A DNA stretch of 64,000 nt from contig NZ_JARUBL010000001.1 of NCBI RefSeq assembly GCF_029626155.1, forward strand, positions 1,240,001 through 1,304,000. Reading direction: 5' to 3'. Origin of the DNA: Solwaraspora sp. WMMD1047 (lineage in GTDB: Bacteria > Actinomycetota > Actinomycetes > Mycobacteriales > Micromonosporaceae). Of this stretch, positions 41,093 through 50,934 are shown piece by piece. How positions within the stretch are numbered: the first letter of the stretch is position 1; every line of letters begins with the position of its first letter. The notes under the pieces are model-generated. The model was not told the origin of the DNA and did no database searches. It worked only from the letters and a program-made list of their open reading frames with translations. The position numbers and the translations under genes were made by a program.

Positions 41093-41986
41093 GTGACTGG
41101 ACTGGCGGTGGCGTGTCGGCGCGTGGTGCACATCTATCGGGCCGGCGCGGGGGACGTGGTGGCGCTCTCCGGGGTCGATCTGTCGATCAACCCGGGGGAG
41201 ATGCTCGCGCTCGTCGGCCCGTCCGGGTCTGGTAAGTCCACCCTGGTCGCGCTGCTCGCCGGCCTGATGCGGCCGTCCGCCGGCCGGGTCAGCGTCGGCA
41301 CCTACGACCTCGGCAAGCTCACCGACTCCGAGATCTCCCGGCTGCGCGGCACCGAGATCGGGGTGGTCCTGCAGGGCGCCGCCCGCAACCTGCTGCCGTA
41401 CGCGACGCTGCACCGCAACGTCTGGCTGGCCCAGCGCCGGGCCGCCGCCACCGCCGGGATCTCACTTGACGACCCCGAGCGGATCCTCGACCTGGTCGGC
41501 CTCGCCAACCAGGGCACCGCCAAGATCGACCAGCTGGCCCCCGGCGCCCGCCAGCGGGCCGCCCTGGCCGTCGGCATCGCCGCCTCACCCGGACTGCTCC
41601 TGGTCGACGAGCCGACCAGCCAGCTCGACACCCACGGCCGGGACGAGGTGCTGGCCGCCCTGGAGACCGTCAACGCCGAACGCGGCACCACCATCGTGGT
41701 GGTCACCCACGACGGCGAGGTCGGCGCCCGGCTCGGCCGGGCGGTGACCATCCGGGACGGCCGGGTCGGCGCCGAGGGACGCGACGGGCAGGACTTCGCC
41801 GTCGTCGCCGGCGACGGCACGGTGCAGCTGCCACCCGAGGTGCTCAGCGAATTCCCGCCCGGCACCCTGTTCACCGTCGACCGCGTCGACGGGACGGTCA
41901 GCCTCGTGATCGGGGGCGCCGGCCCGCTGCCCGACGGCGTACCGCCCGCGCCCGGGCCGGCGGCGGACACTGGCCGGCCGGCCTGA
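41093..41986 (+). CDS. ABC transporter ATP-binding protein with degenerate signature motif
   Basis: 297 residues, GTG start; no ribosome site, but TAAGCA ends 6 nt before it (an imperfect -10). Walker A GPSGSGKST (42-50), Q-loop VVLQGAARNLLP, Walker B LLLVDEPTSQLD and H-loop VVTHDGEVG are intact. The signature LSGGQ is replaced by LAPGARQR (148-155). About 70 residues beyond the ATPase fold form a C-terminal extension (QDFAVVAGDGTVQLPPEVL). MacB/LolD class, driving the two permeases that follow with 1-nt and 4-nt overlaps. The degenerate signature implies an altered ATP site unless another ATPase pairs with it. Confidence 0.88.
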   Translation: MTGLAVACRRVVHIYRAGAGDVVALSGVDLSINPGEMLALVGPSGSGKSTLVALLAGLMRPSAGRVSVGTYDLGKLTDSEISRLRGTEIGVVLQGAARNLLPYATLHRNVWLAQRRAAATAGISLDDPERILDLVGLANQGTAKIDQLAPGARQRAALAVGIAASPGLLLVDEPTSQLDTHGRDEVLAALETVNAERGTTIVVVTHDGEVGARLGRAVTIRDGRVGAEGRDGQDFAVVAGDGTVQLPPEVLSEFPPGTLFTVDRVDGTVSLVIGGAGPLPDGVPPAPGPAADTGRPA

Positions 41987-44900
41987 TGATCGCCCTCGTC
42001 CTCGCCGCGATCCGGGCCCGCGGTGCCCAGGCCGCCATCCTGTTCGCACTCACCGCACTGGCCCTGGCCACGGCGACCGCCGCGCCCTGGTACGTGATCG
42101 CCACCGCCCGGTCGGTGGCGCTCGCCGACGTCGCCGCGGCGCAACCCGCCCACCTCGCCGCCCGCGCCGTCGGCTCGATCGACCTGCCCAGGCCTCCCGC
42201 GGTGACCACCGGCGCCGAACTGCTCGATCAGGCCCGCTCCGCCGGCAGCGCGTCGATCGAGGTGCCCGGCGCCAGCCCGAGCGTCGCGATCTGGCTCAGC
42301 GGCCGGGCCGCCGGGGCCGCCGATCCGATCGGCCTGCCGATCGCCTACCGGGACGAGGTGTGCGCCGCGCTGATCATCGACGGCGCCTGCCCGACCACCC
42401 CGGACCAGGCGCTGCTCAGCCGGCGTACCGCCGAGATCCTCGGGGTGTCGACCGGCGACGAGGTGACCTTCCGGACCAACACCGGCGGTGTCGCCCCGCT
42501 GCGGCTGACCGGTCTCTACCAGGTACGCGAACCGCTCGACCCGTACTGGGCGCTCAGCGACCTGGCCTCGGCGGGCGGTAGCCAGGCCGCGTCGGCCAGC
42601 GTCGGCGACCCGCTCTTCGTCCTCGCCGACGCGCTGACCGGCCTGCAGGTGGAGAAGCTCAACGCCGACTACCACCTGACCCTGCCGACCGAGGCGTTCC
42701 TCGGCGCCGACGGCTACGACATCAGCGCCGATCTGGCACTGCAGCGGGAGCGGCCGGGGACGCGGTGGCGGGTGGAGACCGCCGCCCCGCAGCTGGCCGA
42801 CCGGGTGACCCGCGAACGTCACCTGCTCGAACTGGGGGTGTCGATCGCCGCGGCGCAGCTGCTGCTGCTCTGCTGGTGCGCGCTCTACTTCGCGGTCCGG
42901 CACACCGGCGAGGCGCGCCGGGCCGACATCGGGCTGCTCAAGCTGCGCGGCGGGACCAGACGGCGGGCCTGGAACCTGGCGGTCGCGCAGAGCGCCGTAC
43001 CGATGCTGGCCGGAGCACTGGTGGGCGCCGCAGCCGGCGCCCTCGGCGCCTGGCTCTTCGCCGGCGGCATCACCGAACCGGACCAGATCCAGCTGGCCCT
43101 GGGCCTGTCCGGGGTGGCCGGCGCGGCGGCGCTGGCCGGGGCGTTGATCGCGGTCTGCCTGCCCGACCTGCACTGGCTGGGTCGCGACGTCACCGACCTG
43201 CTGCGCCGGGTTCCGCAACGGCGGGGCTGGCGGGCCGACGTGACCGACCTCGTGGTCGTCGCGGTCGCCGTGGCCGGGATCTACCAGGCCTACGCGGTCA
43301 CGGTCGAGCCCGGCGAAGCGGCCGGGCTCACCCTGCTGGCCCCGGCGCTGATCGCCCTGGTGGTGGCACTGCTGGCGGCCCGGACCCTGGCCCCGCTGGC
43401 GGCCGTGACCGGCGCCCGGGCGTTGCGGGCCGGCCGGCTGCCGGTGCTGCTGGCCGCCACCTCGATCGCCCGGCGGCCCGGAACCCATCGGGTCTTCGCG
43501 CTGCTCACCGTCGCGGTGGCGATCCTGGCGACCGCCGTCTTCGGGGTGTCCGCGTCGACCCGGGCCGGGCAGCTCCGGGCCGGACACGACATCGGCGCCG
43601 ACCGGGTCCTCACGGTCGAGGCCCGCAGCCGGGCGCACCTGCTGACCGCCGTCCGGGCGGCCGACCCCACCGGCCGGCAGGCGATGGCGGTGGTCCGGGG
43701 GGCCGGTGCCGGGGGCCGGGCCACCCTGGCCGTCGACTCGCCCCGCTTCGCCTCGGTCGTCACCGAGCCGCGGCACTACCTGCCCGCCGGGTCGGCCTCG
43801 CCGGCGGAGCTGCTCCGGCCCGCGGCGCCGGAACCGGTCCGGGTCGGCGACGGGGAGCTCACCCTGGTCGCCTCCGGCGCGCCGGTGCTGGTGACCGCGC
43901 AGTTCGTCACTATCGAGGGGCGGACGGCCAACGTGGACTTCGGCCCGATCGGTGCCGCCCCCGCGGCACATCGGGCGACGGTCACCGGCTGCGGTGACCC
44001 GGCGGCCGGGGGCTGCCGACTGGTCGGACTGGGCCTGTTCGAGCCGTCCGTCGACGGTCCACCGGTCGAACCCGACCCCGGCCGGCAGGTCCGGATCGAC
44101 GGCCTCTCCGGACCGGCCGGGCAGCTGCTCGACGCCGCCGTACTCGCAGACCCGGCCCGCTGGCGGGGCGACCTGCGCGCGGAGGTGCTGGGGGTCACCC
44201 TCGTACCGACCGGGGGTCAGCTCACCGTCGTCGCCGGGCCGCGGCCACTCACCCCCGGGGTACGGCGGTCGACCTGGGCGTACCTGGTCGACGGGCCGTC
44301 GCCGGTGCCGGTTCTGCTCGCCGGCGAGCCTGGCGAGCAGGTCCCGGGGGACCCGCGGGCACCGGTCTTCGGCGGCCTCGATCTGCCGGCCCGGGTCGTC
44401 GCGGTCGTGGAGCGACTCCCGCAGCTTCCCCGCGGCGGTCTGCTCGTCGACCTGGAGTACGCCGACCGGATCGCGCCGACCGCGGGCGGCACCGGTGACC
44501 TGTTGCAGGTCTGGCTGGCCGCCGAGGCGCCGGCGGGGTTCCCGGACCTGCTCGCCGACCAGGGCCTCACTGTCCTGACCACCGAGACCATCGCGGAGAC
44601 CGCCGACCTGATCAGTGCGCAGGGTCCACCGGCCGCCAGCCGGTTCCAGCTCTTTGCCGGGATGATCGGCCTGCTGATGGGGGCCGGTGCCCTCACCGTG
44701 GCCGCCGCCGCCGAGCGGCCGGACCGGGCGGCCGAGCTGGCCGCGCTGCGGGTGCAGGGGATGCCGGCCAGGCCGGTACGCCGGGTCATCTACGGCGGCC
44801 CGCTGCTGCTGGTCGGACTGGCGGTCGGGCTCGGGGTGGCCGCGGCGGTGCTGGCCCGCGCCGTGCTGCCGCCGGCGATGCCGCTCTTCGTTGACAACTG

Positions 44901-45060
44901 GCGGGTGCTGCCGCTGCCGGCCGGACCCGCGCCCGTACCGGTGCTGCTGGCGGTGCTCGCCGGCCTGGTGACGTTCGGCGGGGCGGCGGCGATCGCCGCC
45001 GGCCAGCTGGTCCGGGCGGTGCTGGGTCGGTCCGGCCATGGCACGGGGGAGGGCACGTGA
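41986..45060 (+). CDS. FtsX-type ABC permease, about 1000 residues (first of two)
   Basis: 1024 residues, ATG sharing a base with the previous stop. An N-terminal membrane segment (AAILFALTALALATATA), a large extracytoplasmic domain (about 50-260), a first FtsX-like block with several membrane segments (about 280-520: LGVSIAAAQLLLLCWCALYF, RRADIGLLKLRGGTRRRAW, VLLAATSIARRPGTHRVFALL), a second external domain (about 530-880) and a final FtsX block (RAAELAALRVQGMPARPVRRV, LLVGLAVGLGVAAAVLA). This is a doubled MacB/LolCE-like layout, with no signal for secretion of the domains alone. The pair could move or release lipids, lipoproteins or peptides in the envelope. Substrate unknown. Confidence 0.85.
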   Translation: MIALVLAAIRARGAQAAILFALTALALATATAAPWYVIATARSVALADVAAAQPAHLAARAVGSIDLPRPPAVTTGAELLDQARSAGSASIEVPGASPSVAIWLSGRAAGAADPIGLPIAYRDEVCAALIIDGACPTTPDQALLSRRTAEILGVSTGDEVTFRTNTGGVAPLRLTGLYQVREPLDPYWALSDLASAGGSQAASASVGDPLFVLADALTGLQVEKLNADYHLTLPTEAFLGADGYDISADLALQRERPGTRWRVETAAPQLADRVTRERHLLELGVSIAAAQLLLLCWCALYFAVRHTGEARRADIGLLKLRGGTRRRAWNLAVAQSAVPMLAGALVGAAAGALGAWLFAGGITEPDQIQLALGLSGVAGAAALAGALIAVCLPDLHWLGRDVTDLLRRVPQRRGWRADVTDLVVVAVAVAGIYQAYAVTVEPGEAAGLTLLAPALIALVVALLAARTLAPLAAVTGARALRAGRLPVLLAATSIARRPGTHRVFALLTVAVAILATAVFGVSASTRAGQLRAGHDIGADRVLTVEARSRAHLLTAVRAADPTGRQAMAVVRGAGAGGRATLAVDSPRFASVVTEPRHYLPAGSASPAELLRPAAPEPVRVGDGELTLVASGAPVLVTAQFVTIEGRTANVDFGPIGAAPAAHRATVTGCGDPAAGGCRLVGLGLFEPSVDGPPVEPDPGRQVRIDGLSGPAGQLLDAAVLADPARWRGDLRAEVLGVTLVPTGGQLTVVAGPRPLTPGVRRSTWAYLVDGPSPVPVLLAGEPGEQVPGDPRAPVFGGLDLPARVVAVVERLPQLPRGGLLVDLEYADRIAPTAGGTGDLLQVWLAAEAPAGFPDLLADQGLTVLTTETIAETADLISAQGPPAASRFQLFAGMIGLLMGAGALTVAAAAERPDRAAELAALRVQGMPARPVRRVIYGGPLLLVGLAVGLGVAAAVLARAVLPPAMPLFVDNWRVLPLPAGPAPVPVLLAVLAGLVTFGGAAAIAAGQLVRAVLGRSGHGTGEGT

Positions 45061-48059
45061 TCTCGCTGGTCCTGTCGATGCTGCGGGCCCGCCGCGGTCC
45101 GGCCGTGGTACTGGCGCTGCTCAGTGTCTTCGCCACGGCAGCGGCGGTGGCCGGTCCCGCTTATCTGCGCGCGGTTGATCGCGCGGCCGTCGCCACCATC
45201 GTGGCGGGGGCGGACCGGGAGGAGCTGACCATCGCCGTCAGCGGGGTGACCGGGGAAGCGGGCGGGCGTCCCGAGTCGTTCGACTCGCTGGCCACCTCGG
45301 TGCTCAAAGTGCCCGGCTTCACCACGGTCTACTCGGCCGAGTTCCAGGTGCTGGGGGTGGAGGAGGGTGACCAGATCGTCTCGACGCTCACCCTGCGGGA
45401 GGACGTCTGCCCCCACTTGGAGATCATCGCCGGCCGTTGCCTGATGACCGCCGGCGAGACGGTCATCGGGGAGTCGACGGCGGCCCGGCGGGGGGTCGGA
45501 CCGGGCAGCACGGTGACCGTGGTGGCGGCCCGGTACGACGAGCTCTCCAAGCGCTTCGTGCCGGTAGGCGAACCGGCGACGCTCACCGTGGTCGGCGTCT
45601 ACCGGCCGGTCGACCCGGCCGACGTCTACTGGGGTCGGGCGACCTACTTCCTGCCGGGCAGCCCGGACCACTACCGCGAGCCGGTCTTCGTCACCCGGCC
45701 CGGATTCGACGCGATCGACCATCCGGGCGACGTGCGGGCCGTCAGCGCGCGACCCGGCCCGGACGCGTTCACCATCGAAGGGCTGCCGGTGCTCCGGGCC
45801 GACCTGGACGAGTTGGGCGCGGATCTGGGCTCCGAGACCGCCTCCCCGGTCGGCCAGTACGCGCGGGTGGAGGTGGACCTGCCGGACGTGCTGGATCGGA
45901 TCGACCGGTCCCGGGAGCTGGCCCGGCAGGTGGTGCCGGTCGCCGCGGTGCCGTTGGTCGCCCTCTGCTGGTTCGTCATCTTCCTGTCGGTCGGAGCCGG
46001 CACGATGGCCCGCCGGCACGAGCTCGGGCTGGTGGCTCTGCGCGGCTCCCGATGGCCGGTGCGGTGGTGGCTGACCGGCGGTGAGAGCACCCTGGCGATC
46101 CTGGCTGGCGCCCCGATCGGGCTGGTCGCCGGCCTGGTGGGCGTCGATCTGCTGGCCCGGGCCCGGTTCGGCGGCGGCATCGACGGCGTCAGCGGACCGC
46201 TGGTGGCCGGCGCCGTGCTGCTGGCGGTCGGCGGGGCGGTGCTGGCCGGCCTGCTCGCCCAGCGCCGGGAGCTGGCCGGCCCGGTGGTCGATCTGCTCCG
46301 CCGGGTACCCGCCCGGGTGACCGGGTGGCGATCGCTGGCGATCGAGGCCGTCGTGGTCGCGCTGGCCGTGGTGGCGGCCTTCCAGCTGCGTGGGTTCGAC
46401 GGCGAACTGGTCGGCCTGTCGCTGCTGGTGCCGGGGTTGGTCGGCCTGGCGGTGGCGCTGCTGATGGCCCGGCTGGTGCTGCCGCTGGCCGACCGGGCGG
46501 GTGTGCGGGCGCTGCGGCGGGGTCGGATCGGCCCGGCCCTGGGCGCGATCCAGCTCGCCCGCCGGCCCGGCGCCCAACGGCTGTTCGTGCTGCTGGCGGT
46601 GGCCTCCGCGTTGTTCGGATTCGCCACCGTGGCGGTGGATGTCGCCGCCCAGGGCCGGACCGACCGGGCGGAGCTGGCCACCGGGGCGGACCGGCGGATC
46701 ACCGTGCAGCCGTTGACCGGGGACAAACTGCTCACGGCGGTCCGCGGCGTCGACCCGGACGGCCGGTACGCGATGGCGGTCGGGTTGGTGCCCGGGGAGG
46801 GCGACAACCGACCGCCGGTCCTGCTGGCCGACTCCGTGGCGCTGCCCCGGGTGGCCTACTGGCGCTCCGGGGACGGCGCCCCGTCGGCCGACGCGGTCAC
46901 CGGACTGCTCCGACCGGCTACCGACGAGCCGTTCGTCCTGCGGGACACCCGGGCCACGCTGTCGGTGCAGGGTCCGCCGCCGCCGGTGCCGGGGAAGCTG
47001 ACCGTGACCGTGGTGCTGCGACCGCTCGCCGGCGGCCAGGCGATCCGGGTGCCGTTCGGGCCGATCGCGGCCGGTGCCGGGGACTACTCGGCCGAGGTCA
47101 CGGCCTGTGCCGACGGCTGCCGGGTGGTCTCGGTGGAGGCGGGCCTGGAGCAGTACACCGAACCGCGGGCGGAGCTGCTGGTCACCGGGCTGCGCGCGGG
47201 TGACACCGGGGCCACGGTGATCGACGCGGCCGCGTTCGCCGGCCGCTGGCGGACGTCCGCCCCCGAACCGGCGGCCGACGGGCTCCGGCTGGCGGTGGCT
47301 GTGCCGATCCCGGCGAACGGGATCATCGCCCGCCCGAACGACGCACCGGAGCAGCTGCCGGCAATCGTGGCCGGCGAGTTGCCGCCGAGCGGGGCGATGG
47401 CCGTGCTGGACGCCGTCCGCCGGCCGATCGAGCAGGTCGGCGCCGCCGCCATCCTGCCGCGGGTCGGCGGCACGGGGGTCCTGGTCGACCTGGAGTACGC
47501 CGCCCGGCAGTCGACCGCGAGTACCTTCCTGCCGGAGGCGGAGGTCTGGCTGGGCCCGGACGCGCCCCCGGACGTGCTGGACCGGCTCCGGGGTGCCGGG
47601 CTGACGATCCTCGAAGAGGACACCGTCGTCGAGGAGCGGGACCGGCTGGACCAGCAGGCGCCCACCCTGGCCATCTGGTTCCACCTGCTGGCCGGCGGCC
47701 TGGCCGTGGCGTTGGCGCTCTGCGGACTGGTGCTGGCGGGGGTCGCCGACCGGCGCCGCCGCCGCGACGACACCCGGGCGCTGCGGCTGCAGGGCCTGCC
47801 GGCGCGGATCACCGACCGGGCCGAGCTGTGGAGCCTGCTGCCGCTGGTGGCGGCCGCTTTGCTGACCGGGTTGGTCGGTGCGGTGGTCGCGTGGTGGCTG
47901 ACCGGCGAGTATCTGCCCCTCTTCGTGGATCGAGAGTTCCCGATGGTCGCGTCGGCCTGGCCGGACCCGGTCGTGGTCGGGCCGCAGTGGGCGGCGATCG
48001 CATTGCTCATCGCGGGGGTGGCGGTTGCCCTGGCGCGGGCGGCGCGCGTGCGAGACTAG
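45057..48059 (+). CDS. FtsX-type ABC permease, about 1000 residues (second of two)
   Basis: 1000 residues, GTG overlapping the previous stop by 4 nt. Same layout as its neighbour: N-terminal membrane segment (GPAVVLALLSVFATAAAVAG), external domain, membrane block (VVPVAAVPLVALCWFVIFLSV, RRHELGLVALRGSRWP, ALGAIQLARRPGAQRLFVLLA), second external domain with paired Cys (ACADGCRVV) and final block (WFHLLAGGLAVALALCGLVL, RALRLQGLPARITDRAEL). The first external domain here has a MacB-core-like segment (CPHLEIIAGRCLMTAGETVIGES in outline). The two permeases probably form a heterodimer. They diverge enough to suggest distinct roles. The thioredoxin/TPR gene follows after 6 nt. Confidence 0.85.
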   Translation: MISLVLSMLRARRGPAVVLALLSVFATAAAVAGPAYLRAVDRAAVATIVAGADREELTIAVSGVTGEAGGRPESFDSLATSVLKVPGFTTVYSAEFQVLGVEEGDQIVSTLTLREDVCPHLEIIAGRCLMTAGETVIGESTAARRGVGPGSTVTVVAARYDELSKRFVPVGEPATLTVVGVYRPVDPADVYWGRATYFLPGSPDHYREPVFVTRPGFDAIDHPGDVRAVSARPGPDAFTIEGLPVLRADLDELGADLGSETASPVGQYARVEVDLPDVLDRIDRSRELARQVVPVAAVPLVALCWFVIFLSVGAGTMARRHELGLVALRGSRWPVRWWLTGGESTLAILAGAPIGLVAGLVGVDLLARARFGGGIDGVSGPLVAGAVLLAVGGAVLAGLLAQRRELAGPVVDLLRRVPARVTGWRSLAIEAVVVALAVVAAFQLRGFDGELVGLSLLVPGLVGLAVALLMARLVLPLADRAGVRALRRGRIGPALGAIQLARRPGAQRLFVLLAVASALFGFATVAVDVAAQGRTDRAELATGADRRITVQPLTGDKLLTAVRGVDPDGRYAMAVGLVPGEGDNRPPVLLADSVALPRVAYWRSGDGAPSADAVTGLLRPATDEPFVLRDTRATLSVQGPPPPVPGKLTVTVVLRPLAGGQAIRVPFGPIAAGAGDYSAEVTACADGCRVVSVEAGLEQYTEPRAELLVTGLRAGDTGATVIDAAAFAGRWRTSAPEPAADGLRLAVAVPIPANGIIARPNDAPEQLPAIVAGELPPSGAMAVLDAVRRPIEQVGAAAILPRVGGTGVLVDLEYAARQSTASTFLPEAEVWLGPDAPPDVLDRLRGAGLTILEEDTVVEERDRLDQQAPTLAIWFHLLAGGLAVALALCGLVLAGVADRRRRRDDTRALRLQGLPARITDRAELWSLLPLVAAALLTGLVGAVVAWWLTGEYLPLFVDREFPMVASAWPDPVVVGPQWAAIALLIAGVAVALARAARVRD

Positions 48060-48065
48060 ACAACC

Positions 48066-48986
48066 ATGAGCGACCCACGGATCACCTCGTCGATTTTCAC
48101 CCGCGGCGCGGTAGACCTCGGCGCGCTGCGTAGCGCCGCCCAGCCGCCCGCCCAGTCAGCCACCCGGCCCACCGAGCGGGGCGCGCCGGCCGGCGCCGCC
48201 CCAGCCGGCCCCGGCGGTGCCGCCGTGATCAATGTCACGGAGGCGACATTCCAGGCCGAGGTGCTGGAACGCTCGCTCACCACACCGGTGGTGGTGGACT
48301 TCTGGGCCGAGTGGTGCGAGCCCTGCAAGCAGCTCTCGCCGGTGCTGGAGAAGCTCGCCGCCGAGGGCGGCGGCGCCTGGGTGCTGGCCAAGATCGATGT
48401 GGATGCCAACCCGCGCATCGCGCAGATGTTCCGGGTCCAGGGCATCCCCATGGTGTACGCCGTGGTCGGCGGGCAGCCGGTCGACGCCTTCTCCGGCGTG
48501 GTTCCCGAGGCACAGCTGCGGCAGTGGATCGGCGCGGTCCTCAAGGCCGGCGGGGTCTCGGTGGAGGAACCGGAGGACCCTCGGCTGACCGAGGCGGACG
48601 AGGCGTTGATCACCGGTGACCTCGACGTGGCCGAGCGGGCGTACAAGAAGATCCTGGCCGAGGCACCCGCGGACCGGGCGGCGGAGGCGGGCCTGGCGCA
48701 GGTCGGGCTGGCCCGCCGGGTCACCGGGGTGAACCCGGCGGCGGTGCTCGCGGCGGCGCAGGCCGCACCGGACGACCTCGACGCCCAACTGCTGGCCGCC
48801 GATGTCGAGATGGCCAGCGGCCAGGCCGAGTTGGCGTACCAGCGGCTGGTCGGGCTGGTCGGCCGGACGGCCGGCGAGGAGCGGGAACGGGTTCGGCAGC
48901 ACCTGGTGTCGCTGTTCACGATCGCGGGTCCGGACGATCCGGCGGTCGGCGCGGCCCGGCGGGCACTGGCGCGGGCGTTGTTCTGA
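48066..48986 (+). CDS. thioredoxin-domain protein with C-terminal TPR-like region (CnoX/YbbN type)
   Basis: 306 residues, ATG six bases after the permease stop. A Pro/Ala-rich N-terminal tail (1-52) precedes a thioredoxin domain (about 53-165) with active site WCEPC (Cys84, Cys87), VVVDFWAEW and the cis-Pro GIPMVYAVV. Residues about 170-305 are helical TPR-like repeats ([30 protein letters not shown]-type). CnoX-type proteins hold unfolded proteins and protect Cys. No signal peptide: cytoplasmic. Also near mutase and ABC genes in other actinomycetes. Confidence 0.9.
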   Translation: MSDPRITSSIFTRGAVDLGALRSAAQPPAQSATRPTERGAPAGAAPAGPGGAAVINVTEATFQAEVLERSLTTPVVVDFWAEWCEPCKQLSPVLEKLAAEGGGAWVLAKIDVDANPRIAQMFRVQGIPMVYAVVGGQPVDAFSGVVPEAQLRQWIGAVLKAGGVSVEEPEDPRLTEADEALITGDLDVAERAYKKILAEAPADRAAEAGLAQVGLARRVTGVNPAAVLAAAQAAPDDLDAQLLAADVEMASGQAELAYQRLVGLVGRTAGEERERVRQHLVSLFTIAGPDDPAVGAARRALARALF

Positions 48987-49089
48987 CTCGGGCGTTGTTC
49001 TGACGGAGGATGGCCCAGGCGGCGTCCGCACCGGATGATTGCCAGGAACTGGCAGGCCAGCCGCGTGGCCGCGACGAGGACGGGAGCCC

Positions 49090-50775
49090 ATGATGCGCCG
49101 GATCGCCGTCCTCGACGCGCCGTCGAACCTGGGCCTGCGGCCGCCGACGGTCTCCTCCGTCCCCGGCTGCGCCAAGGCACCCGGAGCGCTGCGCGACCAC
49201 GACCTGATCGGTCGGCTCGGCGCCCGCGACGCCGGCTGCCTCACCCCGCCCCGCTACGACCCGGGGGGCTGGCGGCCGGGCGACGGGGTCTGCCACGCGG
49301 ACGAGATCGGGGCGTATTCGATGGCGCTGGCCGAACGGGTCGGCGCCATCATCGATGTCGGGGAGTTTCCGCTGATCCTCGGCGGTGACTGCTCGATCCT
49401 GCTGGGTGCGGCGCTGGCCATGCACCGGCTCGGCGAGGCGGTGGGCGGCCGGATCGGGCTGATCTACGTCGACGGCCACTCCGACTTCCGGCACCCGGGC
49501 AACGCCTCGTATGTAGGCGCCGCGGCCGGTGAGGGACTGGCGCTGGTGACCGGGCGGGGCCAGGCCGACCTGGCCGCCATCGAGGGGCGCCGCCCGTACT
49601 TCCGGGACATCGACGTGGTGGTGCTCGGCATCCGGGCCCAGGACGAGTACCGGCTCGACCTGCAGGCGGCCGGGATCGTGACCCGGCCGGCACCACCGCT
49701 GCGGGCCGAGGGCGCGGCCCGCAGCGCCCAGTGGGCCCAGGACCAGCTGGCCGACTGCGCCGGCTACTGGGTGCACGTCGATGTGGACGTGCTCGACCCG
49801 GCGGTGATGCCGGCCGTCGACGCCCCGGACGCCGGTGGGATCGCCTTCCCGGAACTGGAGCTGCTGCTGGCCGGCCTGGTGGCCAGCCCGCACTGCCTGG
49901 GCGCCGAGATCACCGTCTTCGACCCCGACTACGACCCGGACGGCGGGTACGCCGCCGAGATCGTCGCGACGCTGGTGGCCGGCCTCACCCCGCTCACCGA
50001 GCCGGAACCGACACCCGCGCCGGCGCCCCGGACGCCGGTCAGTGAACCGGCGCCGGCCCTGCCTCGGCCACCGGCCGGCGCGGCACCGTCCTCGCCGTCG
50101 GCGGCGGCGCCGTCCTCGGTAGCGCCGTCCTCGGCAGCACCGTCCTCGGCAGCACCGTCCTCGGCGGCGCCGTCCTCGGCCGCTGGCGGGGGGTCGTCGT
50201 TAGCGGCCGGCGCGATGCCGTCTCTGCCGGCCGGTGGCGGGCCGACGCCGCTGGTTGCCCCGGCCGCGATCACCGTGCCGGAACGGCTGGCGCGACGGCG
50301 CCGGTCACAGTCCACCGGTGCGACGGTCCGGCCCGCCGGAACCGCCGAGATCCGCCCCGCCGATGATCATCCCTCCGAGGGTCGGCACGCCGAGGGCCGG
50401 CGGGTCGAGCGGGCAGCACCAGCTCAGCCGGCTGCGCGCGGGCCTGAGGGCGCCGCCGCAGGCGCGGCTGGGAGCGCGGACCAGCGGCGGCTGGCTGGGG
50501 GGTGGGCCGACGGCGGGCGGCCGTCCGCCGAACCGGCTGCGGTGGGTGCACCGGCCGAGAACGGTCCGGTCCGACACCAGGTGGACGGCGGCGCGCCGGC
50601 CGGTCGCCGAGCCGAGGACGCTACGCCGGAGAGCCGTCAGGCTGAGCCGGTGGGACCGCCGCCGTCGGCGGGACCGGGTCGGTTGCGCCGTAACCCGGCC
50701 CTTCCCGATCCTGCGGAACCCGCCGCTGGGCGCGGTTCCGCCCCGCCCGCAGATCCCACGGCGGAGAGCGCCTGA
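49090..50775 (+). CDS. arginase/agmatinase-family ureohydrolase with long low-complexity tail
   Basis: 561 residues from the ATG at 49090; the next ATG at 49093 has better spacing to GGGAG. Residues 1-305 form the ureohydrolase fold: LGGDCS, YVDGHSD (Asp128, His130, Asp132), HVDVDVLDPAVMPAVDAP (Asp231, Asp233), EITVFDP. The first metal ligand of arginases, His in GGDHS, is Cys101 here, a variant seen in some family branches. It would hydrolyse a guanidino or formimino compound with Mn; substrate unknown. The last about 250 residues are Pro/Ala/Ser/Arg-rich disorder, including five APSSA repeats from a 15-bp DNA repeat. Confidence 0.85.
   Translation: MMRRIAVLDAPSNLGLRPPTVSSVPGCAKAPGALRDHDLIGRLGARDAGCLTPPRYDPGGWRPGDGVCHADEIGAYSMALAERVGAIIDVGEFPLILGGDCSILLGAALAMHRLGEAVGGRIGLIYVDGHSDFRHPGNASYVGAAAGEGLALVTGRGQADLAAIEGRRPYFRDIDVVVLGIRAQDEYRLDLQAAGIVTRPAPPLRAEGAARSAQWAQDQLADCAGYWVHVDVDVLDPAVMPAVDAPDAGGIAFPELELLLAGLVASPHCLGAEITVFDPDYDPDGGYAAEIVATLVAGLTPLTEPEPTPAPAPRTPVSEPAPALPRPPAGAAPSSPSAAAPSSVAPSSAAPSSAAPSSAAPSSAAGGGSSLAAGAMPSLPAGGGPTPLVAPAAITVPERLARRRRSQSTGATVRPAGTAEIRPADDHPSEGRHAEGRRVERAAPAQPAARGPEGAAAGAAGSADQRRLAGGWADGGRPSAEPAAVGAPAENGPVRHQVDGGAPAGRRAEDATPESRQAEPVGPPPSAGPGRLRRNPALPDPAEPAAGRGSAPPADPTAESA
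50108..50182 (+). repeat. five 15-bp tandem repeats in the arginase-family gene
   Basis: Five units of 15 bp (consensus CGCCGTCCTCGGCAG) encode APSSA repeats in the disordered tail. Copy number is likely to vary by slippage without frame loss. Confidence 0.85.
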
Positions 50776-50934
50776 CCGCGCCACCCTTCAATGGGCCAAG
50801 CGACCTGCTCGCCGCCGCCCGCCTGGCCAGCGGCCACGCGCCACCACCGCCGCCAGCCTCAACCCTGATGCCGACGTCTAGGCACCCAAAAGGCGCAAAT
50901 CAACGATCCGCTGGTAGTCCGCGTCGCAGGCCCC

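Noticed and set aside
41302-45039. 1245-codon minus-strand frame opposite the ABC genes
   Set aside because: Antisense shadow of the ATPase and first permease; His/Arg/Gly/Gln-rich translation without motifs.
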